Below are positions 27,754 through 36,004 of a stretch of 64,000 nt of DNA, in pieces. The notes under the pieces were generated by a model. That model did no database searches and was not told the origin of the DNA. It worked only from the letters and a program-made list of their open reading frames with translations. Every line of letters starts with the position of its first letter. Positions within the stretch are counted from its first letter, which is position 1. A program made the position numbers and the translations under genes. This DNA is from Pseudanabaena mucicola FACHB-723 (GTDB lineage: Bacteria; Cyanobacteriota; Cyanobacteriia; Pseudanabaenales; Pseudanabaenaceae): the NCBI RefSeq assembly GCF_014696385.1, contig NZ_JACJQB010000002.1:186001-250000 (forward strand), read 5' to 3'.

Positions 27754-29502
27754 ATGAGCAAACCATCTATTTTAGTCGTCGATGATGAACCTGATAACTT
27801 TGATGTTATTGAAACGCTTTTGAGTAATAGCGAAGATGTCGATCAAGACAATCAGGATTATCACTTACACTATGCTGCTAATGGCAGAGATGCAATTGAA
27901 TCCCTAGATGTATTTCAACCCGATCTAATTTTGCTGGATGTGATGATGCCAGAGATGGATGGCATTGAAGTTTGTAAGCGCATTAAAGCCATCCCCAAAT
28001 GGAGTCCCGTGCCAATTATTATGGTAACGGCTCTCACCACCAAAAAAGACCTTGCTCAATGTCTATTTGCAGGAGCCGATGACTTTATCAGTAAACCAGT
28101 CAATCGTTTAGAAATGATGGCTAGGGTTAAGTCGATGATTCGCATTCATCAGCAGTATAAGCAACTAGCAGAATTTAATACTAAATTGGAGTCGATGGTG
28201 CAAGACCGCACCGCCCAATTACAAATTATGATTTCTGAGGATGCGCTCACCAAGTTACCTAGTCGCGCCTATTTGCTGCACAATTTAGCAGATAGATTAA
28301 AACAAGGAGATTCTTCCCTCGCTTTAGTTTATTTAGATTGCGATCAATTCAAATTGGTTAATGGTTCCTTTGGGCATCATGTGGGCAATCAATTATTAGT
28401 TGCGATCGCAGATCGGTTGCGACAACATTTACGATCTGGCGATATCCTTGCCAGAATGGGAGAAGATGAATTTTGCTTTCTGCTTGATCAAGTGGAAGAT
28501 GAGTCACAGGTCGAGCCATTTTTGCAAGATATTCTCCAAAGCTTTGTAGAACCATTTGTGGTTGCCAATTGCGAAATTTACATCACCGTTTGCATGGGAA
28601 TTGCCCTAGGCAAAAATAGCGATCGCAAACCTGAAGAGCTATTACAAGATGCCGATACTGCCATGTATCAAGCCAAACTGCGGGGCAAAGATAGTCATCA
28701 AGTCTTTGATCGCCAAATGCACCTAACCATGTTCAATCGCCTGATTTTAGAAAATGATCTACAACGGGCGCTAGAGCAGCAAGAGTTTGTGTTGTTTTAC
28801 CAACCCATCATCAATTTGCAAACAGAGCGCCTAGCAGGGTTTGAAGCCCTAGTACGTTGGCGGCATCCCGAACGCGGTATGGTTGCGCCAAACGAATTTA
28901 TTCCCTCCATGGAGACAACGGGCTTGATCGTGCCTGTGGGCATGGTGGTGTTCCGTCAAGCTTGCCAACAACTCCACGATTGGCAACAGCAGGGCTGGAC
29001 AGATCTAACGATGAGTGTCAACCTTTCGGTGCGCCAGTTTGCTTCATCGACCCTACTGGCTGATATTGATCAAATCCTTGCGGAGACTAGCGCAAACCCT
29101 GCCAACATCAAGCTAGAGATTACCGAAAGCGCGATTATGGACAATGCGGAGGCAGCGATTGCCCTCACCAAAGAATTGCGATCGCGACATATCCAAATCA
29201 GTATTGATGACTTTGGCACAGGCTATTCTTCCCTTGGCTATCTCCATCGTTTCCCCGTCGATAATCTCAAAATTGATCGTTCCTTTGTTAACCAAATTTA
29301 CGCTGAAAACAACAATTATCACGTTGTTGATACGATCATTGCCCTCAGCAATCAATTGGGAATATCCGTAATTGCCGAAGGCATCGAAACCAAGGAACAG
29401 CTCCAATGGTTACAAAATGCTGGCTGTCAGTATGGGCAGGGCTATCTATTTAACCGCCCTCTCCCTGCTGCCGAGATTACCAAAATCTATATGGGAAGTT
29501 AA
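27754..29502 (+). CDS. Response regulator with degenerate GGDEF and intact EAL
   Basis: A 582-residue REC-GGDEF-EAL protein. The receiver (5-130, D62) is close to those of the neighbouring kinases. In the cyclase domain the signature reads GEDEF (236-240) instead of GGDEF, while the RxxD inhibitory-site motif (RSGD, 227-230) is kept. The EAL domain looks catalytic: EAL at 364-366, [40 protein letters not shown] and [10 protein letters not shown]. It is therefore probably a phosphorylation-controlled c-di-GMP phosphodiesterase, with the GGDEF-like domain as nucleotide sensor. The gene closes the island and overlaps the convergent lipB by 4 bp. Confidence 0.93.
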   Translation: MSKPSILVVDDEPDNFDVIETLLSNSEDVDQDNQDYHLHYAANGRDAIESLDVFQPDLILLDVMMPEMDGIEVCKRIKAIPKWSPVPIIMVTALTTKKDLAQCLFAGADDFISKPVNRLEMMARVKSMIRIHQQYKQLAEFNTKLESMVQDRTAQLQIMISEDALTKLPSRAYLLHNLADRLKQGDSSLALVYLDCDQFKLVNGSFGHHVGNQLLVAIADRLRQHLRSGDILARMGEDEFCFLLDQVEDESQVEPFLQDILQSFVEPFVVANCEIYITVCMGIALGKNSDRKPEELLQDADTAMYQAKLRGKDSHQVFDRQMHLTMFNRLILENDLQRALEQQEFVLFYQPIINLQTERLAGFEALVRWRHPERGMVAPNEFIPSMETTGLIVPVGMVVFRQACQQLHDWQQQGWTDLTMSVNLSVRQFASSTLLADIDQILAETSANPANIKLEITESAIMDNAEAAIALTKELRSRHIQISIDDFGTGYSSLGYLHRFPVDNLKIDRSFVNQIYAENNNYHVVDTIIALSNQLGISVIAEGIETKEQLQWLQNAGCQYGQGYLFNRPLPAAEITKIYMGS

Positions 29503-30197
29503 CTTTTAAGCCATTGATTGGGGATGGATCGGGGCTGTATTTCTAAATTAAAGATGTCGGCAAAAGTCTTTGCGATCGCAATTTTTACCTGCTCAACTTC
29601 CAGATTCGGCACAAATTGATTGAGATTACAAACTTGGCAATCCGCGATACCACAGGGGACAATCCGTTCAAAACCAGATAAATCCATGGATACATTCAGC
29701 GCAAAACCATGCATCGTAATCCAGCGACTAATCTTGATTCCCATTTGTGCAATTTTTTGATATTGACCACCCTGATTAATCCATACCCCCGTTAAGCCAT
29801 CAATGCGTTGAGAAGTTAACCCATAGCTAGCCAACACCTGTATGATCACCTCTTCCAGTTGTCGCAAATACCAATGCAAATCATGCTGATGATGGTCAAG
29901 ATTGAGAATGGGATAGACAACTAACTGCCCAATCGCATGATGGGTAACTTCGCCACCGCGTTCAATGCGATGACATTCAATATCGGGATCATCAGGACTA
30001 AATTTTAAAAACTCTAAACTTGAACCTTGCCCTAAGGTATATACAGCAGGATGCTCAACCAATAACAACACATCGGGCAAATCTTGCCCATTGCGTTTTG
30101 CTTGCTTACGTTCTTCCACTAATGACTTTTGCCATTCCCATGCAGTTAGATAGGGAACAGGTCGATCACATTGATAAAGTAAGCAATTACGGAGCAT
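29499..30197 (-). CDS. lipB: Octanoyltransferase LipB
   Basis: Transfers octanoyl groups from acyl carrier protein to lipoyl domains, the first step of de novo lipoylation. The 232-residue protein has [17 protein letters not shown] near residue 40, the [20 protein letters not shown] block near residue 68 and a GLTGVWI segment near 122. [11 protein letters not shown] near 154 and the catalytic Cys/Lys region (PCGI) follow. The ATG at 30197 ([13 protein letters not shown]) is preferred to an upstream start at 30233, which would add an unrelated hydrophobic stretch. Confidence 0.93.
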   Translation of the reverse strand: MLRNCLLYQCDRPVPYLTAWEWQKSLVEERKQAKRNGQDLPDVLLLVEHPAVYTLGQGSSLEFLKFSPDDPDIECHRIERGGEVTHHAIGQLVVYPILNLDHHQHDLHWYLRQLEEVIIQVLASYGLTSQRIDGLTGVWINQGGQYQKIAQMGIKISRWITMHGFALNVSMDLSGFERIVPCGIADCQVCNLNQFVPNLEVEQVKIAIAKTFADIFNLEIQPRSIPNQWLKS

Positions 30198-30226
30198 ATG
30201 AACATTCCAAATAAAAATAAAATACA

Positions 30227-30269
30227 TAAACATTTTTAATCCCGCCGAAGGCGGGATTAAAAATGTTTA
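30227..30269. terminator. Perfect 20-bp hairpin after FecR-domain gene
   Basis: A 20-bp perfect stem with loop GAA. The outer arm is AT-rich (AAACATTTTTAAT) and the tip is CCCGCC/GGCGGG. It includes the stop codon of the - strand FecR-domain gene and lies just upstream of lipB. Confidence 0.75.
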
Positions 30270-31235
30270 AAAGGGAAAGCTCGGAAAACTTGGAATAGGA
30301 ATACTTGGTGTAGGAATATTAGGAATAGAAATAGGAAAGTTAACATTAGGGAATAGATTGCTAAACGCAGAGCGCACATTATCGATTCCCGGAATTTGAC
30401 TGCTAAAGCCTTGAAACAAATTGCCTTGCAATAAACTCACAAACTCATCGGCAGTGAGTTTCTCGATGATGCCAACTTCGCCCTGCCGATCAACCTCGAC
30501 TTTTTCACCAGCTTGCAACACAACTTCATCTTGATCTTGAGTTTCTGTCTCTAAATTCTGATCTGGCATCAGATCATCATCAAACTCCTTACCCTTGGGT
30601 GCAGTGCTTGGAGGGTTGGAAGATTTTTGATCTAAGGGAGAGATAGGCATTAATAGATTTGTATCGTCATCTGACTGATCATCAATATCTAAATCTTCTT
30701 CCTCAAACGTGGGGACGGCATTGCGCTTGACCACGACCGTACCCTCTAACACCTTCACTTCCTGATTGCCCGCCTCATCAATTTCCAAGACATAGGTTGT
30801 GCCGCGTACCCCCGTCGTGATCGAAGCCGAGCAAGCATTGACTGCACCGTTTATTAAAATTGTGCCTCGACTCAGCCGAGCGCAATCACCAATTTTCAAG
30901 ACGGCATTTTTTGATAGCCTTGCCACTGCACCAGTATTAAACAAAAGGGCTGTTCGCGAATTGCCTGTCCGCACCTGCTGCTGTTTGCGGGCAACATCCC
31001 TGAGTGCAGCTTGTTTGTTTTGAATAAAAACTTGATTACCATCCAAAATTTCCTGCACAGTCGCCTGTGTTGCTTGAGCCGATGCTGGGGCAATCTGCGG
31101 CGTAGCTAAGGAAGCAACACATAAACTTGTCAGAAAAAAGGCAAGGCGCTTTTGGTGAGATATTTTCCTAGGATTTTGCAACGTTGTTTCTAAAATATGC
31201 TGTGAAAAATTTTGTGAAAGATGTGATGCAGACAT
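30267..31235 (-). CDS. FecR-domain secreted protein
   Basis: A 322-residue exported protein. The start at 31235 follows GGAGA at 9 bases; a GTG at 31319 would give a longer form. A long basic N-region precedes a signal helix ending in APASAQA near residue 50. A FecR-type beta domain follows (QVRTGNSRTALLFNTGAVARL; the SITTGVRGTTYVLEIDEAG segment; VKVLEGTVVVKR), then an acidic linker. The tail is Pro/Ile/Phe-rich, with IPNIPTPSIPIPSFPSFPF at the end. FecR proteins often work with extracytoplasmic sigma factors, but none is nearby. In cyanobacteria FecR-like proteins are common and of unknown role. Confidence 0.8.
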   Translation of the reverse strand: MSASHLSQNFSQHILETTLQNPRKISHQKRLAFFLTSLCVASLATPQIAPASAQATQATVQEILDGNQVFIQNKQAALRDVARKQQQVRTGNSRTALLFNTGAVARLSKNAVLKIGDCARLSRGTILINGAVNACSASITTGVRGTTYVLEIDEAGNQEVKVLEGTVVVKRNAVPTFEEEDLDIDDQSDDDTNLLMPISPLDQKSSNPPSTAPKGKEFDDDLMPDQNLETETQDQDEVVLQAGEKVEVDRQGEVGIIEKLTADEFVSLLQGNLFQGFSSQIPGIDNVRSAFSNLFPNVNFPISIPNIPTPSIPIPSFPSFPF

Positions 31236-31332
31236 ATGTGTTGGTTCTCCACAATTTAGCTTGAGAAAAGGTTTAATAGTTTGAAGGCTATCTTGATCGT
31301 TATGATCGTTAAACCGCACAGACAGTTACATC

Positions 31333-32130
31333 ATGCAAAAGGTTTCATCAGTATCTCAGATACTCCTGCCCAATGTTGCGATCGCAACAGATCAGGTCAG
31401 CTACCAGACTAAGTTTCGGACACTTTTATCAAATATATCGGTTGCGATCGCAAAAGGTAGCAAAACTGCTGTAATTGGTGCAACAGGCTCAGGTAAAACC
31501 ACATTTTTGCGCTTGCTAAATCGCCTCACCGATCCATCGGTTGGCACAATTTCCCTCAATGGTAAAAACATCCAAGATATTCCCATTCAAACCTTGCGAC
31601 GACGAGTGTTACTTGTTCCCCAAGAACCAAGCCTGTTAGGCATGACTGTTGCCGAAGCAATCACCTATCCCCTCAAACTACAGAAATTTCCCCAGCATGA
31701 AATTGATCTGCGATCGCAAAAATGGCTAGAGAAACTACAAATTGAATCAAAACTATTAAATCGCTCCGAACTAGAGCTATCCCTTGGTCAAAGACAATGG
31801 ATAGCGATCGCCAGAGCCTTAATGCTCGAACCAGAAATATTATTGCTTGATGAGCCAACATCTGCCTTAGATCGTGGGCTTTCACATTTATTACTAGAAA
31901 TCTTAACCGAGTTAACCCAATTACCAGATCCCGTTACCGTAGTAATGATCAATCACCAACTCGATTTAGTACAACCATGGTGCGATCGACTTATCTGTCT
32001 GCATCAAGGGCAATTAACTCAAGATGCTGAGGCTAATCTGGTCAATTGGCAAGACATTGATAACTTATTAAAACGAAACCCTCTTTCTCAACCAAGTGAT
32101 CAATTTGATCAAGAAGAAGAATGGGACTAG
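31333..32130 (+). CDS. Lone ABC transporter ATP-binding protein
   Basis: A 265-residue ATPase with Walker A GATGSGKTT near residue 49, Q-loop VPQEPSLLG near 95, signature LSLGQRQWIAIARAL near residue 149, Walker B ILLLDEPTSALD near 169 and an H-loop INHQ near residue 205. The sequence resembles PstB/FetA(YbbL)-type ATPases. The signature starts LSLGQ instead of LSGGQ. No permease gene adjoins it; the next gene is convergent and overlaps it by 4 bp, so its membrane partner must be elsewhere. Substrate unknown. Confidence 0.85.
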   Translation: MQKVSSVSQILLPNVAIATDQVSYQTKFRTLLSNISVAIAKGSKTAVIGATGSGKTTFLRLLNRLTDPSVGTISLNGKNIQDIPIQTLRRRVLLVPQEPSLLGMTVAEAITYPLKLQKFPQHEIDLRSQKWLEKLQIESKLLNRSELELSLGQRQWIAIARALMLEPEILLLDEPTSALDRGLSHLLLEILTELTQLPDPVTVVMINHQLDLVQPWCDRLICLHQGQLTQDAEANLVNWQDIDNLLKRNPLSQPSDQFDQEEEWD

Positions 32131-33134
32131 CCAATTTTATAGGTTTGATCGCGTCCCAATTCCTTCGCTCGATACAGAGCATAGTCCGCCGCCGTCAGCA
32201 ATATCGCAGGGCTAGAGTCAACAATCGGGATCAAAGATGTTACACCCATACTCAAAGTTACAAACTTACTCACCGCAGAATCTTCATGGGGAATTTTCAA
32301 ATCCAAGAGATCTTGGCGAATTGCCTCAGCAATCTGCATCGCTCCATCAATATCCGTATTCGGCAATACCACCACAAACTCCTCACCACCATAACGTGCT
32401 GGCAAATCCGCAGGACGACGCACTGACTGCTTAATAACCATGGCAACCTTGCGTAAGCAGTCATCACCTGACACATGCCCATAGGTGTCATTATAGTTTT
32501 TGAAAAAATCAATATCACACATAATCAAAGACAACGGTAGTTGCTCCCTTGCCAATCTAGGCCACTCTTGTTCTAAATACTCATCAAAACAGCGCCGATT
32601 TGCAATCTGGGTCAAACCATCCATATTAACGAGTCTGCCTAGTTTCTCATTTGCTTCTTGCAGCAAAGTTTCGGCAATGATGCGATTACTAATCTCCAGT
32701 ACCAGTCGCTCATTTTGTTCCTGCAATTGCTTTTGCAGTCTGCGTAAGGTTAGCTGGTTCTCAATTCGAGCCAATACTTCCGCAAGTTGAAATGGTTTAG
32801 TGATGTAGTCAACTCCACCGACTGCAAAAGCCTGCACCTTATCCAACACCCCATCACGCGCACTAATAAAAATTACAGGAATTTCAGCAGTGAGTGGATT
32901 TGACTTTAACTGAGTACAAACCTGAAACCCATCCATATTAGGCATATTAATATCTAATAAAACCAAGTCGGGGGCTTCTCTCTCAATATCTATCAAAGCT
33001 GCTGCACCACTATCCACACCGCGAGTATCGTAGCCTTTGCGGGTTAGCATCGTAACTAGCAAATGCAAGTTGGGTGGCGTATCATCTACGACTAGAATGT
33101 ATTCTTTTTTAAGCGCAGATTCGGGCGATTGCAT
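32127..33134 (-). CDS. REC-GGDEF diguanylate cyclase
   Basis: A 335-residue response regulator with a PleD-like plan: receiver (about 12-130, acceptor D61 in LVLLDINMPNMDG), coiled-coil linker (130-168) and cyclase domain (170-333). The active signature GGEEF (249-253) is intact and is preceded at the proper distance by the RxxD inhibitory site (RPAD, 240-243), so it should make c-di-GMP with product feedback. It lies 2.6 kb from the phosphodiesterase at 27754, giving the region both synthesis and degradation functions. It is divergent from ccmO. Confidence 0.94.
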   Translation of the reverse strand: MQSPESALKKEYILVVDDTPPNLHLLVTMLTRKGYDTRGVDSGAAALIDIEREAPDLVLLDINMPNMDGFQVCTQLKSNPLTAEIPVIFISARDGVLDKVQAFAVGGVDYITKPFQLAEVLARIENQLTLRRLQKQLQEQNERLVLEISNRIIAETLLQEANEKLGRLVNMDGLTQIANRRCFDEYLEQEWPRLAREQLPLSLIMCDIDFFKNYNDTYGHVSGDDCLRKVAMVIKQSVRRPADLPARYGGEEFVVVLPNTDIDGAMQIAEAIRQDLLDLKIPHEDSAVSKFVTLSMGVTSLIPIVDSSPAILLTAADYALYRAKELGRDQTYKIG

Positions 33135-33290
33135 TTTTCTAAGAGCAAGACATCTTGGGCTTGCTTGGCTATTTTATCAAGCATTTAATTACAGAATAGC
33201 AGGGAGAATCGCTGCCAACTGAAAACTTAGTCTTTTAGACTTCTCTCAAGTTTTTGAGTGGGAAGAGAGTAAAATACACTGGTATGGTTA

Positions 33291-33307
33291 AGACTTTCGC
33301 GAAGTCT
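33291..33307. other. Short palindrome upstream of ccmO
   Basis: AGACTT / AAGTCT around the centre TCGCG, 35 bp before the ccmO start codon, in the divergent promoter region between the cyclase gene and ccmO. It could be an operator or the base of a leader hairpin. Nothing more can be said from sequence. Confidence 0.3.
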
Positions 33308-33341
33308 GTTACAAGTTTTTTTAGTTTCATAGTGTTAGCTA

Positions 33342-34097
33342 ATGAGTAGTACATCTCAAAGAATCGATCTCTCTGGAAGTGCTTTGGGGATGGTCTCAAC
33401 TATTAGTTTTCCTGCAATTGTTGGTACTGCTGACATGATGCTCAAATCAGCAACCGTCAGACTAGTTGGCTACGAAAAAGTTGGCAACGGCTTCTGCACA
33501 GCAATTGTCCGAGGGCAAATTACCGATGTGAGAATGGCAGTAGAGGCTGGAGCCGAAACTGCGAAAGAATTTGGGCAGTTAGTTTCTACGATTGTGATTC
33601 CGCGTCCCTATCCTAATTTAGAAGCAATTTTACCAATTAGCACCCGCTTGAGTCAGCTTACCGACGGTAGATATAGTCGCCTTAGCAATCAAGCCATTGG
33701 CTTGCTAGAAACTCGCGGATTTCCTGCCATGGTCGGTGCTGCCGATATGATGCTCAAATCATCGGATGTGCATCTAGCGGGCTATGAGACCATCGGTGCA
33801 GGGCTATGCACGGCAATTATTCGCGGCAATGTTGCTGATGTTGCGATCGCAATCGAAGCAGGCATGTATGAAGCCGAACGAATTGGGGAATTCCATACAT
33901 TAATGATTATTCCTCGCCCTCTCGACGATCTCGAAGAAACCTTGCCCACATCGGAATATTGGATTGAGACTCCGATCCCCGTAAATATACCGATGATGGC
34001 ATTACAGCAACAAGAGCAAGAATTGGTGCAGTTACCAAACTTAGAAATTGCTGAAGTCGAAACTATCCCTCTTAATGTCCCTCTTAATGATCGTTAA
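33342..34097 (+). CDS. ccmO: Carboxysome shell protein CcmO (two BMC domains)
   Basis: A 251-residue protein with two fused bacterial-microcompartment (BMC) domains: about residues 11-98 (ALGMVSTISFPAIVGTADMM, VGYEKVGNGFCTAIVRG) and about 120-206 (AIGLLETRGFPAMVGAADMM, AGYETIGAGLCTAIIRG). It ends in a glutamine/glutamate-rich tail. Tandem BMC domains in a beta-carboxysome locus identify CcmO, a shell component required for assembly in Synechococcus elongatus. Here it sits upstream of ccmK2 rather than after ccmN and is separated from it by 510 bp, so it probably has its own promoter. Confidence 0.93.
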   Translation: MSSTSQRIDLSGSALGMVSTISFPAIVGTADMMLKSATVRLVGYEKVGNGFCTAIVRGQITDVRMAVEAGAETAKEFGQLVSTIVIPRPYPNLEAILPISTRLSQLTDGRYSRLSNQAIGLLETRGFPAMVGAADMMLKSSDVHLAGYETIGAGLCTAIIRGNVADVAIAIEAGMYEAERIGEFHTLMIIPRPLDDLEETLPTSEYWIETPIPVNIPMMALQQQEQELVQLPNLEIAEVETIPLNVPLNDR

Positions 34098-34607
34098 TCT
34101 GCGATCGCATTAGTGAACAGCAAATTGGGGATCAAGTGACCCCAAATAAATTGCAAATAAGCCAGATTTATATACGTTATTTAGATTTATCATGACGGCT
34201 TATATTGTCAAATGTACCGCCACTCGTTATCGTATATATAAAGATAGATTTGGATATATTTATATTATTCATTTTCTCTGATTGTTCAGGTTTATAATGG
34301 CTATATCTTTAGTAATAAATACTTATCTACTACTTTATTGAAGTAATTAGTTAAGAAATGCGTTACAACAGAAAGTCATAAATATCTGGAAATTAGCTGC
34401 GAAAAGCCATCTGCCATAAAGCAGGGGCATAAAGTGCGCCGAGCGTCATCTCATTTTTATTTTGTATTAAAAATTTAAAATTTGATGTTTGAAGCGAACC
34501 GATCGTAGCTAAGATCAATAGTTGCGCTCGTGCATCTACATATGATTGATAGATAAATCGCGAGAACTTCAATTTTTTAGAGATTCGTAAGGATACTGGC
34601 TTAAATT
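34098..34607. promoter_or_regulatory. 510-bp regulatory region between ccmO and ccmK2
   Basis: No plausible gene. A TTGGGG/CCCCAA hairpin around 34125-34145 may end ccmO transcription. The rest is AT-rich, with a TATAAT at 34293-34298 and several TATATA tracts. This is the likely promoter and long 5' leader of the ccmK2-ccmN operon. No -35 element could be fixed with confidence. Confidence 0.45.
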
Positions 34608-34916
34608 ATGCCAATCGGTATTGGAATGATCGAGACTAGAGGCTTCCCCGCGATCGTAGAAGCGGCGGATGCCATGGTCAAGGCAGCTCGCGTTACCCTT
34701 GTGGGTTACGAAAAGATCGGTAGTGGACGGGTAACTGTCATCATCAGAGGTGATATCTCTGAGGTGAGAGCATCCATCGACGCTGGTGTTGATGCTGCAA
34801 ATCGTGTCAATGGGGGCGAAGTTGTTTCGACCCACACTATTGCTAGACCACACGAAAACCTAGAGTATGTCCTACCTATTCGCTACACGCGAGAAGTAGA
34901 ACAGTTTGCTTTTTAA
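34608..34916 (+). CDS. ccmK2: Carboxysome shell hexamer protein CcmK2
   Basis: A 102-residue single-BMC shell protein. It has [20 protein letters not shown] at residues 6-25, the pore segment [12 protein letters not shown] near residue 34, and [16 protein letters not shown] near residue 79. The short C-terminus (REVEQFAF) matches the CcmK2 type. Such hexamers tile the facets of the beta-carboxysome. A second, longer paralogue follows, the ccmK2-ccmK1 order known from Synechocystis. Confidence 0.93.
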   Translation: MPIGIGMIETRGFPAIVEAADAMVKAARVTLVGYEKIGSGRVTVIIRGDISEVRASIDAGVDAANRVNGGEVVSTHTIARPHENLEYVLPIRYTREVEQFAF

Positions 34917-35030
34917 ACATGACTTTTGGCAACTATTTTTGTAATTATCTCAAAAAGATTTTTCCAAAAAAGTATCAAAAGACTAAATTTTCACTATTTT
35001 CATTATTTGTTTTTTAGGAGAACATTAATT

Positions 35031-35372
35031 ATGGCGATCGCAGTTGGAATGATTGAAACCCTTGGTTTCCCTGCCGTTGTAGAAGCAGCAGATGCCATGG
35101 TCAAGGCAGCTCGCGTAACCTTAGTTGGATACGAAAAGATCGGCAGTGGTCGTGTCACCGTTATCGTTCGTGGTGATGTATCCGAAGTGCAAGCTTCAGT
35201 AGCAGCAGGTACTGAGTCTGTCAAGCGTGTCAACGGCGGACAAGTTCTTTCCACCCACATCATTGCGCGTCCTCACGAAAACCTCGAATACGTTCTACCT
35301 ATTCGCTACACCGAAGAAGTCGAGCAGTTCCGTGACAATGTTAACTCCATCCGTCCTATGAACCGCCCATAG
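35031..35372 (+). CDS. ccmK1: Carboxysome shell hexamer protein CcmK1
   Basis: A 113-residue BMC shell protein, nearly identical to the upstream copy through the BMC fold. It has the CcmK1-type C-terminal extension ([15 protein letters not shown]). The ATG at 35031 has AGGAGA 9 bases upstream. A longer in-frame reading from 34926 adds a basic, non-BMC N-terminus and is rejected. It is 114 bp after ccmK2 and 104 bp before ccmL. Confidence 0.93.
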   Translation: MAIAVGMIETLGFPAVVEAADAMVKAARVTLVGYEKIGSGRVTVIVRGDVSEVQASVAAGTESVKRVNGGQVLSTHIIARPHENLEYVLPIRYTEEVEQFRDNVNSIRPMNRP

Positions 35373-35476
35373 TTAGGGCTTAACTAGCGCGATCATGCTC
35401 TGCTTAACGAGCGATCGCACTGGTTTAGCAATTGACTTGCTAGCGCATTCATCACCATTCACGTACTTATAACAAT

Positions 35477-35785
35477 ATGCAAATCGCTAAAGTTTGCGGT
35501 ACGGTCGTCAGTACCTACAAAGAGTCCAATTTGTCTGGGACTAAGTTTTTGCTTTTGCAATTAGTTGATCTGCAAGGTCAACTACTCCCCGACTATGAAG
35601 TTGCCACTGATACAGTTGGTGCTGGCGTAGATGAGTGGGTACTGTTTACCCGTGGTAGTGGCGCAAGACAAGTGCTAAACAGCGAAAACCGTCCGATTGA
35701 TGCCGCAGTGATTGCCATCATTGACACAGTTAGTCTCAGCGATCGTACTCTCTACAGCAAAAAATATAGCGAGAGAATGCAATAG
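35477..35785 (+). CDS. ccmL: Carboxysome vertex protein CcmL
   Basis: A 102-residue EutN/CcmL-family protein. Pentamers of this family cap the vertices of the carboxysome shell. Motifs include MQIAKVCGTVVSTYKE at the start, GAGVDEWVLFTRGSGAR near residue 53 and DAAVIAIIDTV near 75. It sits between ccmK1 and ccmM in the standard order. Confidence 0.95.
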   Translation: MQIAKVCGTVVSTYKESNLSGTKFLLLQLVDLQGQLLPDYEVATDTVGAGVDEWVLFTRGSGARQVLNSENRPIDAAVIAIIDTVSLSDRTLYSKKYSERMQ

Positions 35786-36004
35786 TACGCATCTACACTA
35801 ATTTCAGAGTATTGCCCAAAGCATTGCCTAGATCTAATTAGATGCAATCTAAATCTTGAATGAGCAGCGCTAGTAATTAATAGTTCTTAATAGTTCTCCG
35901 ATGTTGTAGCTTAAGTTGTTATTTGGAGGAGTGCTTCTAAGGTACTTATATTCTTGGTTTTGATGACCCAGTTATTAAGTAAAGCCTAGAAGTACAGATT
36001 CACT

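Noticed and set aside
34926-35030. N-terminal extension of ccmK1 from 34926
   Set aside because: The added segment is basic and not BMC-like; a good AGGAGA lies before the ATG at 35031.
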